A stretch of DNA of 64,000 nt from Amaurobius ferox (Eukaryota; Arthropoda; Arachnida; Araneae; Amaurobiidae). The translations under genes were made by a program, and so were the position numbers. Below, one piece after another: positions 34,310 through 46,270 of this stretch. Every line of letters starts with the position of its first letter. Position 1 is the first letter of the stretch. The DNA lies in NCBI GenBank assembly GCA_951213105.1, contig OX578134.1, positions 136,127,293 through 136,191,292 on the forward strand. The letters are read 5' to 3'. The notes under the pieces were generated by a model. That model was not told the origin of the DNA and did no database searches. It was given only the letters and a program-made list of their open reading frames with translations.

Positions 34310-37300
34310 CAGGGCCGATCCTAGGGTGTCGGCCGCTCGCGTGCAAAGACCTAATGTGCCGCCCCTCTAGAGAATTTTTCATATTTTGACTAATACTTAA
34401 CGTTGACGTTATAAATTCATCTACCTGTATAAGAGTAAAAAGTAAAACATTAATAAAAATGCAAATAAAATTTGAAGTGCAAAACTTTATTTTTAGGCCA
34501 GCTAATAGGTTATAATAGCGACAAAATACTTTAACAAAATTATAAACAAACAAAAATATTACCTTTGAAATAAAAATAGACATTTTATAATTAGAAATGC
34601 AAAACAACAGTATTTACTCAGAAAATATAATCTAATAAAAAAAAGTACTAAAGCATAAATCTCGTGAAACGAAAAGTATATAAATCAGTCCTTCTACTAA
34701 GACTACCTAATAATTAACTATAAAATAACTTTTCTGGCTTTCTGAGAAGAAAATTTGTCAATAATTTCGGTGAAATCAATTTTTTCAGAGATTTCGGATT
34801 CAATAGAGATGATGCCCAAATCTGAAAGCCTTTCTTCTGTCATATTATTTCTCAAGTAATTTTTAATAATTTTTAATTTACTGAAACTTCTTTCACCTGA
34901 AGCCACAGAAACAAGTAAGGTTAAAAAATTTCTTATTGCTAGAGCAAAATTTGGAAAACAGGGAATGAGTTCATTTTTGACTATAATTTCTAATATCTCA
35001 ATTGGCTGTTTTTTACCTGCAAAAATATCTTTGAATGAAGTTATTTCATTAAAGAGTTGTATACCGTCTATATCTTTCACAATACTTCCTCCTGTACCTG
35101 TAACTTAATATCTAAGTCAATGCAGGCTTTCATGAGATCATCATTAGAAATGTTGTGAAACTCATAGAAAGCAGAATATTGAATGGCACTCAGATAATAA
35201 GGTAAATCTTTCATTTACCAAAGAGATTGCAAAATAGAAAACAGTCTTGAATTGCTGGAAGAGATTTGAAACTGGTTCATCACTACCCTCGTAATCAAAT
35301 AAACGGACCTTTTTCCTGAGCTTCGACATGGGAAATTCGAGATCAATACCTAAATCTCTAGCAAGTGTTGTTGCTGAATCGACAAATAGTTTAAAATTAT
35401 CGTCAGATCTTTGGGAAACTAAATATTTTTTAAGATTATCTAAGCCTTCAATGCATTTCGCGATGTTTAATTTAGGATTTTGAAGCATTTTACTCAATAC
35501 ATCAATTCTTAATATTAAATCATCCCAAATTAAAATTGAATACAAAAATTTAAATGTTTCAAGACTTTTAATTATTGATTCAGCACCCATTTTTGTTTTC
35601 ATGTCTCTGGTGGTATCTTCAATTAAGGCATTTAATGCGGTAATAATGTTTTTAGGTCTTGTTTTAGAGGTCTAATAGCATTGATACGACTTCCCCACCT
35701 TGTTTCACTTAATGGTTTTAAAGTTAGACTTTTCACGTATTTTTTCAGTAAATCCCATCGATATGAGGACGCAGAAAAGTAATTATATACCTCTTGTACC
35801 ATATAAAAAAAAACAGGAATTTCACCACTGGAGCTGGCAGCGTCATTAACGACGAGATTTAATGTATGAGCCGCACACGGCACGTATAATCGTCAATGCT
35901 CTAGGATTGATATCGAGAATCCGTTTCTGAAGCCCTATATTTTTCCCCTTCATGTTCGATCCATTGTCGTAGCTCTGACCCCGTATATTTTTAACTTCGA
36001 GCTGCAGACTAGGTAATAGCTTCTCTAATAGAAAATTGCACAGACCTTCTCCAGTGGTATTAGTTACTGGAAAAAATCCTAGAAAAAATTATAAAATATC
36101 TACCTTACCATCAGTAGTGTTCACACATCTAATTACAAACATTATTTGCTCTGTGTGGCTAATATCTGGTGTAGAGTCGAGAATTATAGTGTAATATTTG
36201 GCTTTTTTGACAATGCGTGTTATCTCATTACGAATAGATTCGGCTAAAATATTAATTATTTCATTTTGAAAATGCTGCCCTAAGTAGTGTGGAATACGTC
36301 TTTTGTTATCTTTGTATTTACTGACATTATTAAGGTGTTCTGAAATAACTGGATCAAATTTGGCCGACATCTCCACTGCCTTTAAATAATTACCATTATC
36401 TCTATGATACAACTTCGTACTAGTTCCTCTGAATGCCAAATTTTGACTGGCTAAAAATTGTACTACAGCAATCATTCTTTCAATGATGGCGAGCCATCGC
36501 TTTTTCTCTCGATTGTAAACATTTTGTTGTTCCGCGTCAATAGTACAATTATTTTCCAGCCTCGTCTTTATTTCGCACCACGATCTTATAAGGGTTTACG
36601 TGTTTTAGAGTGTTTTCATGCTTATTAAGGTAATCCGAACAATGACGCCAATCAGAAAAGCCAGTCCTTACAAGTTGTGTTGAACTATCTTTACCAAACA
36701 ATTTACATGCAAAACAAAAAATACGATTTAGTTTTATGGAATATCAGAGCCACGCGCGATTTATTTTCTCCCCGTTCACTAAAGTTTTGTTATAATATGA
36801 ACAGCTAAATTTTCTGCCACTCTCATCGACTGGAAATTTAAAATTTGCTACTTGTTTGGAACCATGTTCTACCAATTAATCAATATTTTCTTCCTTAAAA
36901 TGTTAGGCCAAGAATATTACGTTACCTTCATTTTACTCTTAATAGTAATGCCTAAAAACTAGATAAATTGAAACCCGTTTTAGATGCATTAGTTTCAAAA
37001 TTTAAATCTATACACTCCTGATAACTGATTTAAATCTATATACACTCCTGATTAACTGACACCTATTTTATTCAAGGTAAGTTATTTTTAATACGCTAAA
37101 ATTTTTAATATTTTGATAAAAGAAAATTTGAAAGAAAAATATACATCAAATAGAAAATAAGAATTTTCTTTATTCCTGAAAATAGTAGAATGCTGTGTTG
37201 AACGGGTGATTTTTAGTGAATTTTTTTCGAGAGTTAGGCTTAGCGCAATAAAATTGCCGTCTCCTAGGAACAGTTTGAAAAAGAAGCGGTCCGTCCTTTG

Positions 37301-37842
37301 GGCCGCCGCAGTTCCGGAATGCCGCCTTCGCGAAAGTGTTAACTTTGCCGAAATAATTCAGTTCTAATTTACAAAGGGGACCGCTAAAATAAAGTTTCTT
37401 TTGACCATTGATCTGCGAGCCGCGTGCCGACCGTGGTATACATAAATAAGCCGCCGCACAGTGGAACGAAACATCCTTAGGCGTCTCAAAAATATGCCCC
37501 TTGGTTATATTTTTAGATAGAAATTTAAAATTTGGTATCCTTTTCTATGCCGTATTACCGGCTCTGCCACGAATTTCGCTATCAAATGAAGGATGTGTGT
37601 AAAGAGTAGACATTAATGGACAATGGACCAACACACTGTGCATTAACATTCTATTTTTCTTAAACTATGGGACTTATTTTGATTTTTCAATAACTATTTA
37701 AAATTCAGCATACTTATTCGACTTATTATAAGTTTTAAAAAACTTTGTTTGATTGATAGAACTATATGCGGCCTGCGGCCGCCCCTTGTTTTGGCCGCCC
37801 GCGTGCGGTGCACGCACTGCACACCTGCTAGGATCGGCCCTG
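34310..37842 (-). mobile_element. hAT transposon, complete but inactive
   Basis: Terminal inverted repeats begin CAGGGCCGATCCTAG at both ends. The flanking 8-bp duplications are GCTCGGTT (34302-34309) and ACTCGGTT (37843-37850), seven of eight identical, the expected hAT length. Both ends are GC-rich (GCCGCTCGCGTGC on the left; GGCCGCCCGCGTGCGG on the right). Length 3533 bp. A broken transposase occupies about 34715-36790 on the minus strand. The ~1 kb between the gene start and the right end has no other gene. Confidence 0.93.
34715..36790 (-). pseudogene. hAT transposase pseudogene (ZMYM1-like group)
   Basis: Landmarks in N-to-C order on the minus strand: a TTF-type zinc finger (IFCFACKLFGKD, then DWRHCSDYLNKHE, at 36730-36620); a DUF4371-like part with the Asp motif IILDSTPDISHTEQ (frame 36475-36089); GQSYDNGSNMKGKN near 35985-35945, a likely second catalytic Asp; CAAHTLNLVVNDAAS (frame 35883-35632); a helical part (35602-35162); and the C-terminal dimerisation motif SGERSFSKLKIIKNYLRNNM (frame 35080-34718). 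These occupy several frames separated by stops and frameshifts, for example between DINPRALTI and PCAAHTLNL near 35885. hAT transposases cut and paste their element as oligomers; this copy cannot make a full protein. Confidence 0.9.
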
Positions 37843-37850
37843 ACTCGGTT

Positions 37851-38654
37851 GATGTCCTTTATTTGCTTTCGGCTCCTAAAGATGCAGCGTATACCCGAAA
37901 CTAAGCAGCATTATTCGAATATAGGAGTCTTACCAGAAACTATTGCATATAGATTATTTTTTTTTTTAATTTATCATGATGCAAAATATGTTATAATGAA
38001 TATTTAACCAATAGAGTTTCGAGTCGAGTAACATTTTAATTTTGATGTACAACTTTAATTCCGGTTATACATCCGCTTTCGGAAACCATTTAAAATTTGA
38101 GGCAGTTGTAAAAATGATGAAAACCCTTAGTACAGCGTGTAAAGTTCGACAGGGCGCTGGTAGGGTCAAAGGATAAAATCACCACCTCCGCGCTAGGTTA
38201 TGTATCAAGACACATCCTATATATCTAAGGAATTAGACGACTATAAAATATAAAACGGATATATTAGACGAAATATCTAAGTATAGAAATATTTACGGGG
38301 TTTGGCCTGTCATTTCGTTAATCGCTAGGTTTTCAAATTGAATCGCCGACGTGGGAATTTTAATACCTGGACTAGGGGGCTGGGGAGAATGAATGTTCAC
38401 CCCAGGCATGGGGAACAATGAAAACCCTTTAGGGTAACGGAGATTATCGCCCTTCCGCCTATCTTGACTTGTCAAGCTCAGAGAGATGTGATTTCACCCT
38501 ACGGGGCGAGCGAAGCCGACAAAGGTCGAAGGATAACGCTAATGGTGTCCCGCTATATTAGTTCACACATCACTCATTTGGTTGTAAATATTGTTGTAAC
38601 TTTGAGTCTGTTTAAAGTACCTTGACTTTGAGTGGCTTTAAGCGATCGAAATGT
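37851..38654. other. Unclassified GC-richer island
   Basis: The part 38140-38560 is noticeably richer in G+C (ACCACCTCCGCGCTAGG, GACTAGGGGGCTGGGG, ACGGGGCGAGCGAAGCC) than its surroundings. No frame over 60 codons has recognisable motifs. It may be a remnant of an unknown repeat or gene. Confidence 0.35.
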
Positions 38655-38970
38655 ATCCATACAATTCTTTCTCCCAGATACTTGTGAATGTATTCTATTG
38701 TAAGTCTTAAAAGTGTTGATCATTTTTTAAGATATTCACAGAAAAAAAATTGACTAAACTACAAATGTGGCGTCCACTTTAGCCGGTTCACATCAAAATT
38801 AAAAATATCAATTATTCTTATATTTAGTTCATGAAAATGTACTTTATGCATAATTTTATGCAAGAAAATAAATGTGCCGATTTTTAGAACGGTAGAAGTG
38901 GCTGTTTTGTAGGAATTTTACATTTATAGACATTTAGAAAAGTAGCTAATGTGATGGGATCCTTCAAAAC
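38655..38970 (+). repeat. Third copy of the ~400-bp repeat
   Basis: TCCATACAATTCTTTCTCCC, AAAAGTGTTGATCATTTTTT, GAACGGTAGAAGTGGCTG, TATAGACATTTAGAAAAGTA and ATGTGATGGGATCCTTCAAA match units 1 and 2 at 31741-32530 in order and orientation. It ends before the CCGTACCGT segment. Confidence 0.75.
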
Positions 38971-41340
38971 CAAAATTCGGCAACTACTAATTTATTTCTG
39001 CAGTGCGTATACTTTAAAAAATGTGATAGTTTGAACTAAATGTCTTATTGAAAGTCCATTTAAAAATATATTTACAAACACGTTTTAAAAACAATCACAG
39101 TCGAAAAATTTTATAAAAATATTGATTTATAAAAGTAATATATTGATTAAGAATATGACTAAAACTCGAATTATATGAAATTCCATATCTGTATATGCAA
39201 TTGCATATTTGAACACTTAATTATAGAGCATGTAAATACATAAAAGGCCTTTAGATGCATATTTCAAGTACTTTATTTTCTTTTAGCTTGCATTTTTTAT
39301 ATTTTAACTATTTTTTTACCTTTTTAAAATAGCTAGATAAGTTAACATTGTACAAAGCTAAACATATTTCACATTCAACACCCAAATTACATGACGTACT
39401 AAGGTTATGAAAATATCATAAGAAATGGTGAAATATTTCCAGGGTAAAATAACAAGTGACAGGTTTGGTAAAAGAAATGGAAAGCAACTTATACGAGTAC
39501 CTGACGTTTTACATACGTTTTTTCAAAGAGCTGTTGTGTAAAATTTTCTATATAAGCATTGAGTAAAAATGCCTAAAATTAAATCTAGTAAATCAAACCG
39601 AATAAAATCATGCATTTATAATCATAGAAAAAGCTGTCTACAGGTGGTGTTATTATATTGTGTAAATGCGAGAAAAAATTATTCAGAAAAAATATCAGAT
39701 CAGCTTGCAAAATCTGCTATCCACATTTCAGAGAAAAAAAAAAAGAAAAAAAACTGGAGAGTGAACACGCAGTTATAACTAAATCGTTTTCAGCATAAAA
39801 TATTGAAAACTAAATATCACTTTTAGTTCTAAAGATTACGATTACTGTCCAATAATATCAGTTAATATTAAAAGAACATTTTTGGCATTAAAATGATTTT
39901 AGATGATAAACAACAAAGTCTACGTGTCAAGAACTTAGAAAAACACATTAGTTGGTTACAGCAATAACATTTACTCACTATATGAAAATTTTAACTGCAT
40001 TTGAATAATGATATAAAAACTTTTGATTTGCAATAATAGTTTGCTTGAGTTTGGGTGAAATTCCCTGTTTTTAAATGCTTTCAGATGCATAAATGATATT
40101 CGAACAAAATATATAAATACATGTATTTTATTTTATAAGTGATTATTTCTTGAATTTTTGATGCATAGTTGCATGCATATTTTGACAAATTTTAGTGCAT
40201 GTTATGACATTAGTGTAGTATCGAAGGAGACATATCGTGCAACTGCAGTTATGTAGGAGGCCTCATAACCATCCATTGATAATGATTAGGTTAGTTCTTC
40301 ATATATAATTGCATTATGTTCTATATAGAGTCCATATTGGAGTATTAAATCCATCACTGTAAACAACCACATTTGATCTTCGACCTCCCTCCCCTGTTCG
40401 AGATCCTGACGGCACCTATATACCAATCTTGACACTTATTTAAAAAATTTAAAATTTTTGATTTTCATAAATTTCATTGAACTGTCAGCAAAAACATATC
40501 AATATTTTCCCTCAAAAGGCTCTCTTTGGTTTGGCCCAAGGATGCCTTATCAGCAAGCACAATTGAGAGGGAAATTAGACACTCTTATAAAACATCGAGT
40601 TTTTGCAATAAATTAATTTTTAGCATTTGGCAACAGAAGTTTGTATCCTTTAATCTATGTTGTTAAATTATTACAAGATATGTTTAGCTATATTTAAAAA
40701 CTGTAAACACAGACAATAGTCATGATTTCGGAAAAGTAAAGGTGACAATCAAAACTCTCATAATGCCGGATTTAGTTTTCTATTTGGACCCTATAGTACA
40801 GAGAACTAACTAATTTAGAAATCGTTTTCGAAATTTTTTTATGTTTATGGTTTTAAGCTTCAAATTAAAGAATTCTTTTAACATAACTAGGGATAAATGT
40901 GTCATTTTGAATGGATTATAAATTATTTTTTTAACAGACATATTCTTAAAATAACACTTAAAAACTTCCCATAAAGTAATTATTGTGTCCTATGAATATC
41001 CCTCACTTAAACAAAAATCATTTCTATCATATCGAAACTAGTTCACCATAGATTACATATAATGGGGCACTTTCATTTGTCGAGTCGAGATTCTGAATAC
41101 TTTGACAGAAACATTTAATTTATTAACAACCCAGATTTTACATAACTAATGATTATTATTGCAGTAGTTATGTGCCTTTAAATAAAATATGTGCTTTTAA
41201 ATTTAAATTGTAAATAAATTATTGTTTATCTTTAGAAATTTCAAAAGTTTCTTGATTTTTTCTCAAATCCGTATTTTTTCTAAAATATGTAATAACTTTT
41301 TATATGTGATATTATTATCGTTAAATCTACTTCCTGTCAT
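38971..41340. other. AT-rich spacer
   Basis: No feature that I can support in 2.4 kb. Frames such as 39569-39778 are lysine-rich and end in a homopolymer-like run. Confidence 0.4.
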
Positions 41341-41344
41341 CCAG

Positions 41345-41455
41345 CATTTTAGAGGTGGTAAAATAAAATTGCATTTCAGTTAGAAAGTGTTTCATAATCA
41401 ATGCTTTATGCATGATTAATTTTTCTTGTTTAGTAATAACACAAGAACCGGAGCA
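41345..41455 (+). repeat. Copy of the 45.4-kb repeat
   Basis: AGCATTTTAGAGGTGGTAAA, TAAAATTGCATTTCAGTTAG, GTGTTTCATAATCAATGCTT and TATGCATGAT match 45443-45545 with few changes. The stretch 41456-42484 has no further gene, but GATCAAATGGGGCTACAATG (42078) recurs as a near copy at 42699. Confidence 0.75.
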
Positions 41456-42498
41456 GCTATAAAACCCAAATTTAGCTTGTCGTTGACTTTTGTGATATAC
41501 ATTAATTCTTTGTATTTTAAACCTTATTGGATTGTATTATATTTTAACATTTGTATTTATATTTTTGGGGGTACCAAAAATATTGGATTGTGCCCCGCCT
41601 CAGGATATGATGAAATAACACATCTGAACATGTCAAAAGTAAGAGATGTGTTTACAAATGAATAACACAAGATAACTCGGGCGTGCTAAACCAACATACA
41701 TTTAGTTTCGGTGCATTCATTAAGAATCATGTTGTTTTATGTGCTAAAATGTTTTAAACTAAGAAATTTACTTATACAGAAATGCATAGCTAATCATATT
41801 TTAATGATTTTCTTATTATGTAGCTGAATGATCCCCAATAGCTACAAAACTGGCAGCCATGTTGGTAGTATACAGCTATATGGGAACATCCTTCAAAATA
41901 TTGTGTCTCTCAAAGGTATAAAAAAGTCGTAACACGTAATCAAAATGATTCTGTATTTTAAATCCAAGCATAAGCAGCTGCTGTTAAAAGATCCAGTATG
42001 TTTCGTTGTCGTATACAAGCCTTTCTCATAGGCATTGCCAGAATCTCTGAAGGGAGCGGGGGTCAGGGGTTCAAAGATCAAATGGGGCTACAATGCTGGA
42101 TACTTTATAGCCGATATGGACACCAATAAGCAAAATATTTTTTGTGCAAATGATAAGGGAAACTTGGACAACATATTCAATCGATAATAAAAGGAAAAAG
42201 CAGCGTGAAACTGTTTCGAGGATATACTGGATCCCCTTTGTTAGTGCTATAGAACCAACAAGTCAAAAAGACGAAATGGACACAAACAGAGGTGTGCATA
42301 TATATCCAAGTCATGGATTGAATAATGCTCAAAATTAATGATAAAAATTACATCAATGCAAAGCTGAAATATTTTATTTTTGTATTTATATTTTTTTTAT
42401 AAAGCTTACAACCATATTACTGAAAATTCTTACTTCAAAATTTTCTCTATCTCAGGTAAACTTATTATAATAGGCGAACAGTAAGGATCTTAGAGTGT

Positions 42499-42658
42499 TG
42501 TTGTTGAGACCCAGACTGTCTGACTTACCAGAAATGTGAAAGGTAACTGTTTGGACGGCCGGGGAGAGCCACCCAATTTAGACCGGGTCAACAGGAACCC
42601 TACCCTCCTTCCCCTACCACTAACCTCTCGGAAGGACTTACGGACCCACATGTTTAAC
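42499..42658 (-). mobile_element. SINE with 14-bp target duplications
   Basis: A 160-bp insertion flanked by GGATCTTAGAGTGT (42485-42498) and GGATCTTAAAGTGT (42659-42672). On the minus strand it ends in a CAA-rich tail (plus: TGTTGTTGAGACCC). The body contains ACCCTACCCTCCTTCCCCT and GGAAGGACTTACGGACCCAC. It lacks the tRNA-like head seen at 48360-48400, so it is 5'-truncated, typical of LINE-driven retroposition. Confidence 0.85.
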
Positions 42659-42672
42659 GGATCTTAAAGTGT

Positions 42673-44426
42673 GTGCATGTGTGTTGGGGGGTTGACAATC
42701 AAATGGAGGATACAATGCTGAAAATAATCTTTCGGTTACATTCTAATAAATTAACCTAAAAGAGCATTCATTTATATCCATCATCTAACTGCAGTAATAT
42801 AAATGTTATAAACAGAGAATCAGTATTATGTAAACCGGTGGTGTCAACATTTTATGCTTGTGACAACATTGAAGCACAACTATACTGACCTAATGTGTTT
42901 ATGAATCGCATTTCATGACCAATAAAATATAGCTTACGACCCTACAAGAATAATTTATACTTTTATAATTCGAGGATAGATCAAATTCAGAAGTGTAACT
43001 CATATTTGATCTTCTACACCCCCACACATTATTTTTGGAATTCCAACTATGCCTATGATAGGAGGTCTGCATATGAAAGAAACACATTGCAGTAAGAGTT
43101 TTCAGGAATCTGGTCGTAAGTTTCATAAAAGACAACAGGTTTCTTTCAAATACAAAATGAAACTTTGTCATCTTTGCCCTGATGCACGTTTAAGCATTAA
43201 TGTTTGACATTATTCAATCCACGACTTGGGCATATATACCACTCTAATTCTTCTCTTTGTGTCAGATTTTGTCCTTTCGATTTCAGGTTTGTTGGTTCTT
43301 TAGCATTGATGAAGGAGATTTCGCGTATTCTCGAAACAGTTGTTAGCCACAATTTTATTTATTTTTTCCTTGAATATCTTAGCCTTGTTTTCCCAATCCT
43401 TTGCACAATATGTTTTCGTTTTCGTATTTGTATAAGGAAGAACTGAGAATAAAAATTCAAAAAGTTAAAATTTTAAAAGAAAAGCAATTTTTTTTAAAGT
43501 TAAAAATAAAATATTAAAAATATTTCCTAATTTGTTATTAAAACTATTTCGTTACTCAAACGTTTATATTTGAAAGGCAGAATTCCCTATACTCCTTTGT
43601 ACGGAACTCACACATTATTGAAAAATGTACTTGTACGGAACTCGCTCGTTGTTGTAAAATTTTATTTAATATGTACATAAATCGCAAGAAATGGCACAAA
43701 ATTTCAGTTGCACGGAAGTCGCACGTACGGAAGTAAAATTTACCCTTTAGCTGATTGCTTTTTCAAAGAGAAGATCTCTTTAAAAAATCAGTGTAGATTA
43801 CGAGTGGGACAACGGTAATCTCAAAGGGAGAGTCTCTCAAAAGGACAGGTGTATAGCATAATACTATCCCAAACGTCTTGAACCCAATTCCTCTGAGAGT
43901 AGCTCTTTGCCCATTTCAGAATCTATTACTTTACGAACCTTGGTTGAAGTTCACCCTCTAGGTTTACCCTTCGAGGCGTAATACAGCACAATAGATCAAA
44001 AGTAGCGCCTTTGACCCACTGACTGTCGGTCAAAGAATGAAGAGGGGACTCCTTGGTACAGGAAAGAAAATACCTCCAGAAAAAGGGTTTTTATATTTTA
44101 AACTCGTCATATATGATAATCTTGATTCATCTAATATACTTCAGAATGTGTTTCAAATCAGGCGGTTCTTCTTTCAAATAAATAAAACAAAAGAATAAAA
44201 AATGATGTGTTTAGCATATGACTTTTAACAAATCTCGATTTTGTTGGAAAAATAACACAATCTAATTCCTGTTTACTGTTAGAGCTCCCAAAAATTAATA
44301 GACTTATTGCAGTTACCAATTGAAAAATATGCATAAGAGATCTCGTGTAAATTGCTTTATTTCGTTAGATATAGTGCTCTCGGTGGAAAAGCAAAATATC
44401 TAATATCTCCCAATATATATCTCCCG
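42673..44426. other. Spacer with GTACGGAACTC words
   Basis: TTGTACGGAACTC (43599-43611, 43632-43644) and CGGAAGTCGCACGTACGG (43712-43730) form a short cluster of similar words. Otherwise ordinary AT-rich DNA without a recognised gene. Confidence 0.4.
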
Positions 44427-45265
44427 AATAATATCACCCGATTAGTTTTGGATTGAACTCGGATTAATAAAATGAAATACATTGAACTCTATGGAACCTA
44501 ATTTTTCAAATATTTAAGTGAATTTAAAATTCAAAAATTGCTTCGAAAGTTTTAGGAAATAATTAAATTATCCCATAAATATATAAAAAAATAAGCAAAA
44601 TATATTCGGTAGTTTTTAAAATAAAAATTAAAATAATAATTACACCCATATTATAGACCCGGCCGCCCACTTTTGATGCTCTATGTCTTCGGATGAGTCG
44701 GACGGCCTGGGTTTTCGACCCATATTATAGGAAAAGACCACGGGAGATACTTCAAAATAAAATATGTCATCCATCCTGAGTCAAAACCGTGACTTTTAAA
44801 AGTCTTTTTAATTTATATTTAGTGTTGCATCCTTCCTAAAACTGCTGTTTTTTGCGTTTTTCTGTGCATCTATATTCTGCACCAACGCAATTCCAATATT
44901 TTTCTAGCTAAAATGATCATCAAATTTTGATTATTTCTACACCGGAGCCTAATTTTAACGTATGCAGAATATAAACACATCAAGCTGTAAGATGCGTTGT
45001 ATACGAATTGCTGAATCTTTTTAACGCTGGCTTTTTATCTCTGGAGACTGGAATAAAGATGATGAAAAATGAATAAAACTGAATAAATTTGATGAATGAA
45101 ATAATCATTGATTTTACATAGAGAAGCAGACGATTTTTTATCATTGCTTTTTTTGATAAATTTCGAGCATAAGTTTTAAGCATAGTAGAGTTAGAAAGTA
45201 CTTTTGCTTCCATGGTTTTATTTTTTAAGTAAAAAATATATTATAGCAGTGTGATGAATAAAAGG
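44427..45265 (+). repeat. Inverted duplication, left arm
   Basis: Matches the reverse complement of about 45410-46270. Shared landmarks are AATAATATCACC, GAAATACATTGA, CTAATTTTTCAAA, CACCCATATTATA, TTTTTCTGTGCATC, ATGATCATCAAA, GAATTGCTGA, TTAAGCAT and CTTCCATGGTTT. It carries a 61-bp insertion (44657-44717) absent from the right arm. Confidence 0.85.
44657..44717 (-). mobile_element. 61-bp SINE fragment with 13-bp duplications
   Basis: Flanked by ACCCATATTATAG at 44644-44656 and 44718-44730, identical. The homologous position in the right arm (about 46023-46033) holds a single copy of the site, so it is an empty allele. On the minus strand the insert contains GGCCGTCCGACTCATCCGAA, matching SINE-derived sequence at 58296-58315. 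Confidence 0.9.
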
Positions 45266-45409
45266 AATGGAATAAAAGAGTTTGAATGAAATATTTACTA
45301 CATTTACATGGAGAACCAAGGCGATTTATATTTCGAAGACGTTATTTGAATAAAGTTCTTTTTTTTATGAAGTTTTAAGTTTTTAAATATTATAAATTAT
45401 TGTAGTATT
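45266..45409 (+). repeat. Central partial copy between inverted arms
   Basis: GAATAAAAGAGTTTGAATGA, ATATTTACTACATTTACATG, TTTATATTTCGAAGACGTTA and AGTTTTAAG repeat, in plus orientation, the part of the arm family seen in reverse complement at about 45600-45725. A third partial unit therefore sits at the junction. Confidence 0.65.
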
Positions 45410-46270
45410 GTGATAATTTAAAAAATATTACCGCTGAATTATAGCATTTTATAGATGCTTAAATAAAATTGCATTTTAGTTGGAATGTGTTTCATAATCA
45501 ATGCTTTATGTATGATAGATCTTACTTGTTTTAATTATCACAGAACTACAATCATTTATTTCACTTGGAAAATTAAACCATGGAGGTAAAAGTATTTTCT
45601 AACTCCATGCTTAAAACTTCTTTCAAATTTTATTCAAATGACATCATCGAAATATAAGTCGTCTGGCTTTCTATGTAAAAGCAGCGAATATTTCACTCAA
45701 ACACTTTTATTCCAGACTCAAGAGTTAAATAATTTTGCTTGAAAAAATCAGCAATTCTTATACAAATCATCTTACTTGTTTACATTTTACATTTATTAAA
45801 GTTAGGCCTCGTTGTAAAAATAATCAAAGTTTGATGATCATTTAAGCTAATAAATGTTGTAATTGCGTTGGCGCATAATACAGATGCACAGAAAAACGCA
45901 AAAAAAAAGCGGTTTTAGGACGGATGCGACACTAAATATAAATTAAGAACTTTAAAAATCACGATTTTGACACAAGATGGATGCCATATTTTATTTTGAA
46001 GTGGGTCACGTTATCTCTTCATATAATATGGGTGTAATTAATATTTTAATTTTTATTTAAAAAACTACCAAACAAATTCTGTTGGAAATTTTTTTTTTAT
46101 ATATCTTATGGAATAATTTGAATATTTTCTAAAATTTTCGAAGCAATTTATGAATTTTAACTTCGCTTAAAAAATGTTTGAAAAATTAGGTCCCATAGGG
46201 CTCAATGTATTTCATTTCTTCAATCCGGGTTCAATCGAAAACTAATTAGGTGATATTATTCATTTACATT
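45410..46270 (-). repeat. Inverted duplication, right arm
   Basis: Reverse complement of the left arm. Near 45443-45545 it also contains the segment found at 41345-41455. Divergence between the arms is roughly one base in five to eight by eye, so the duplication is old. Confidence 0.8.
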
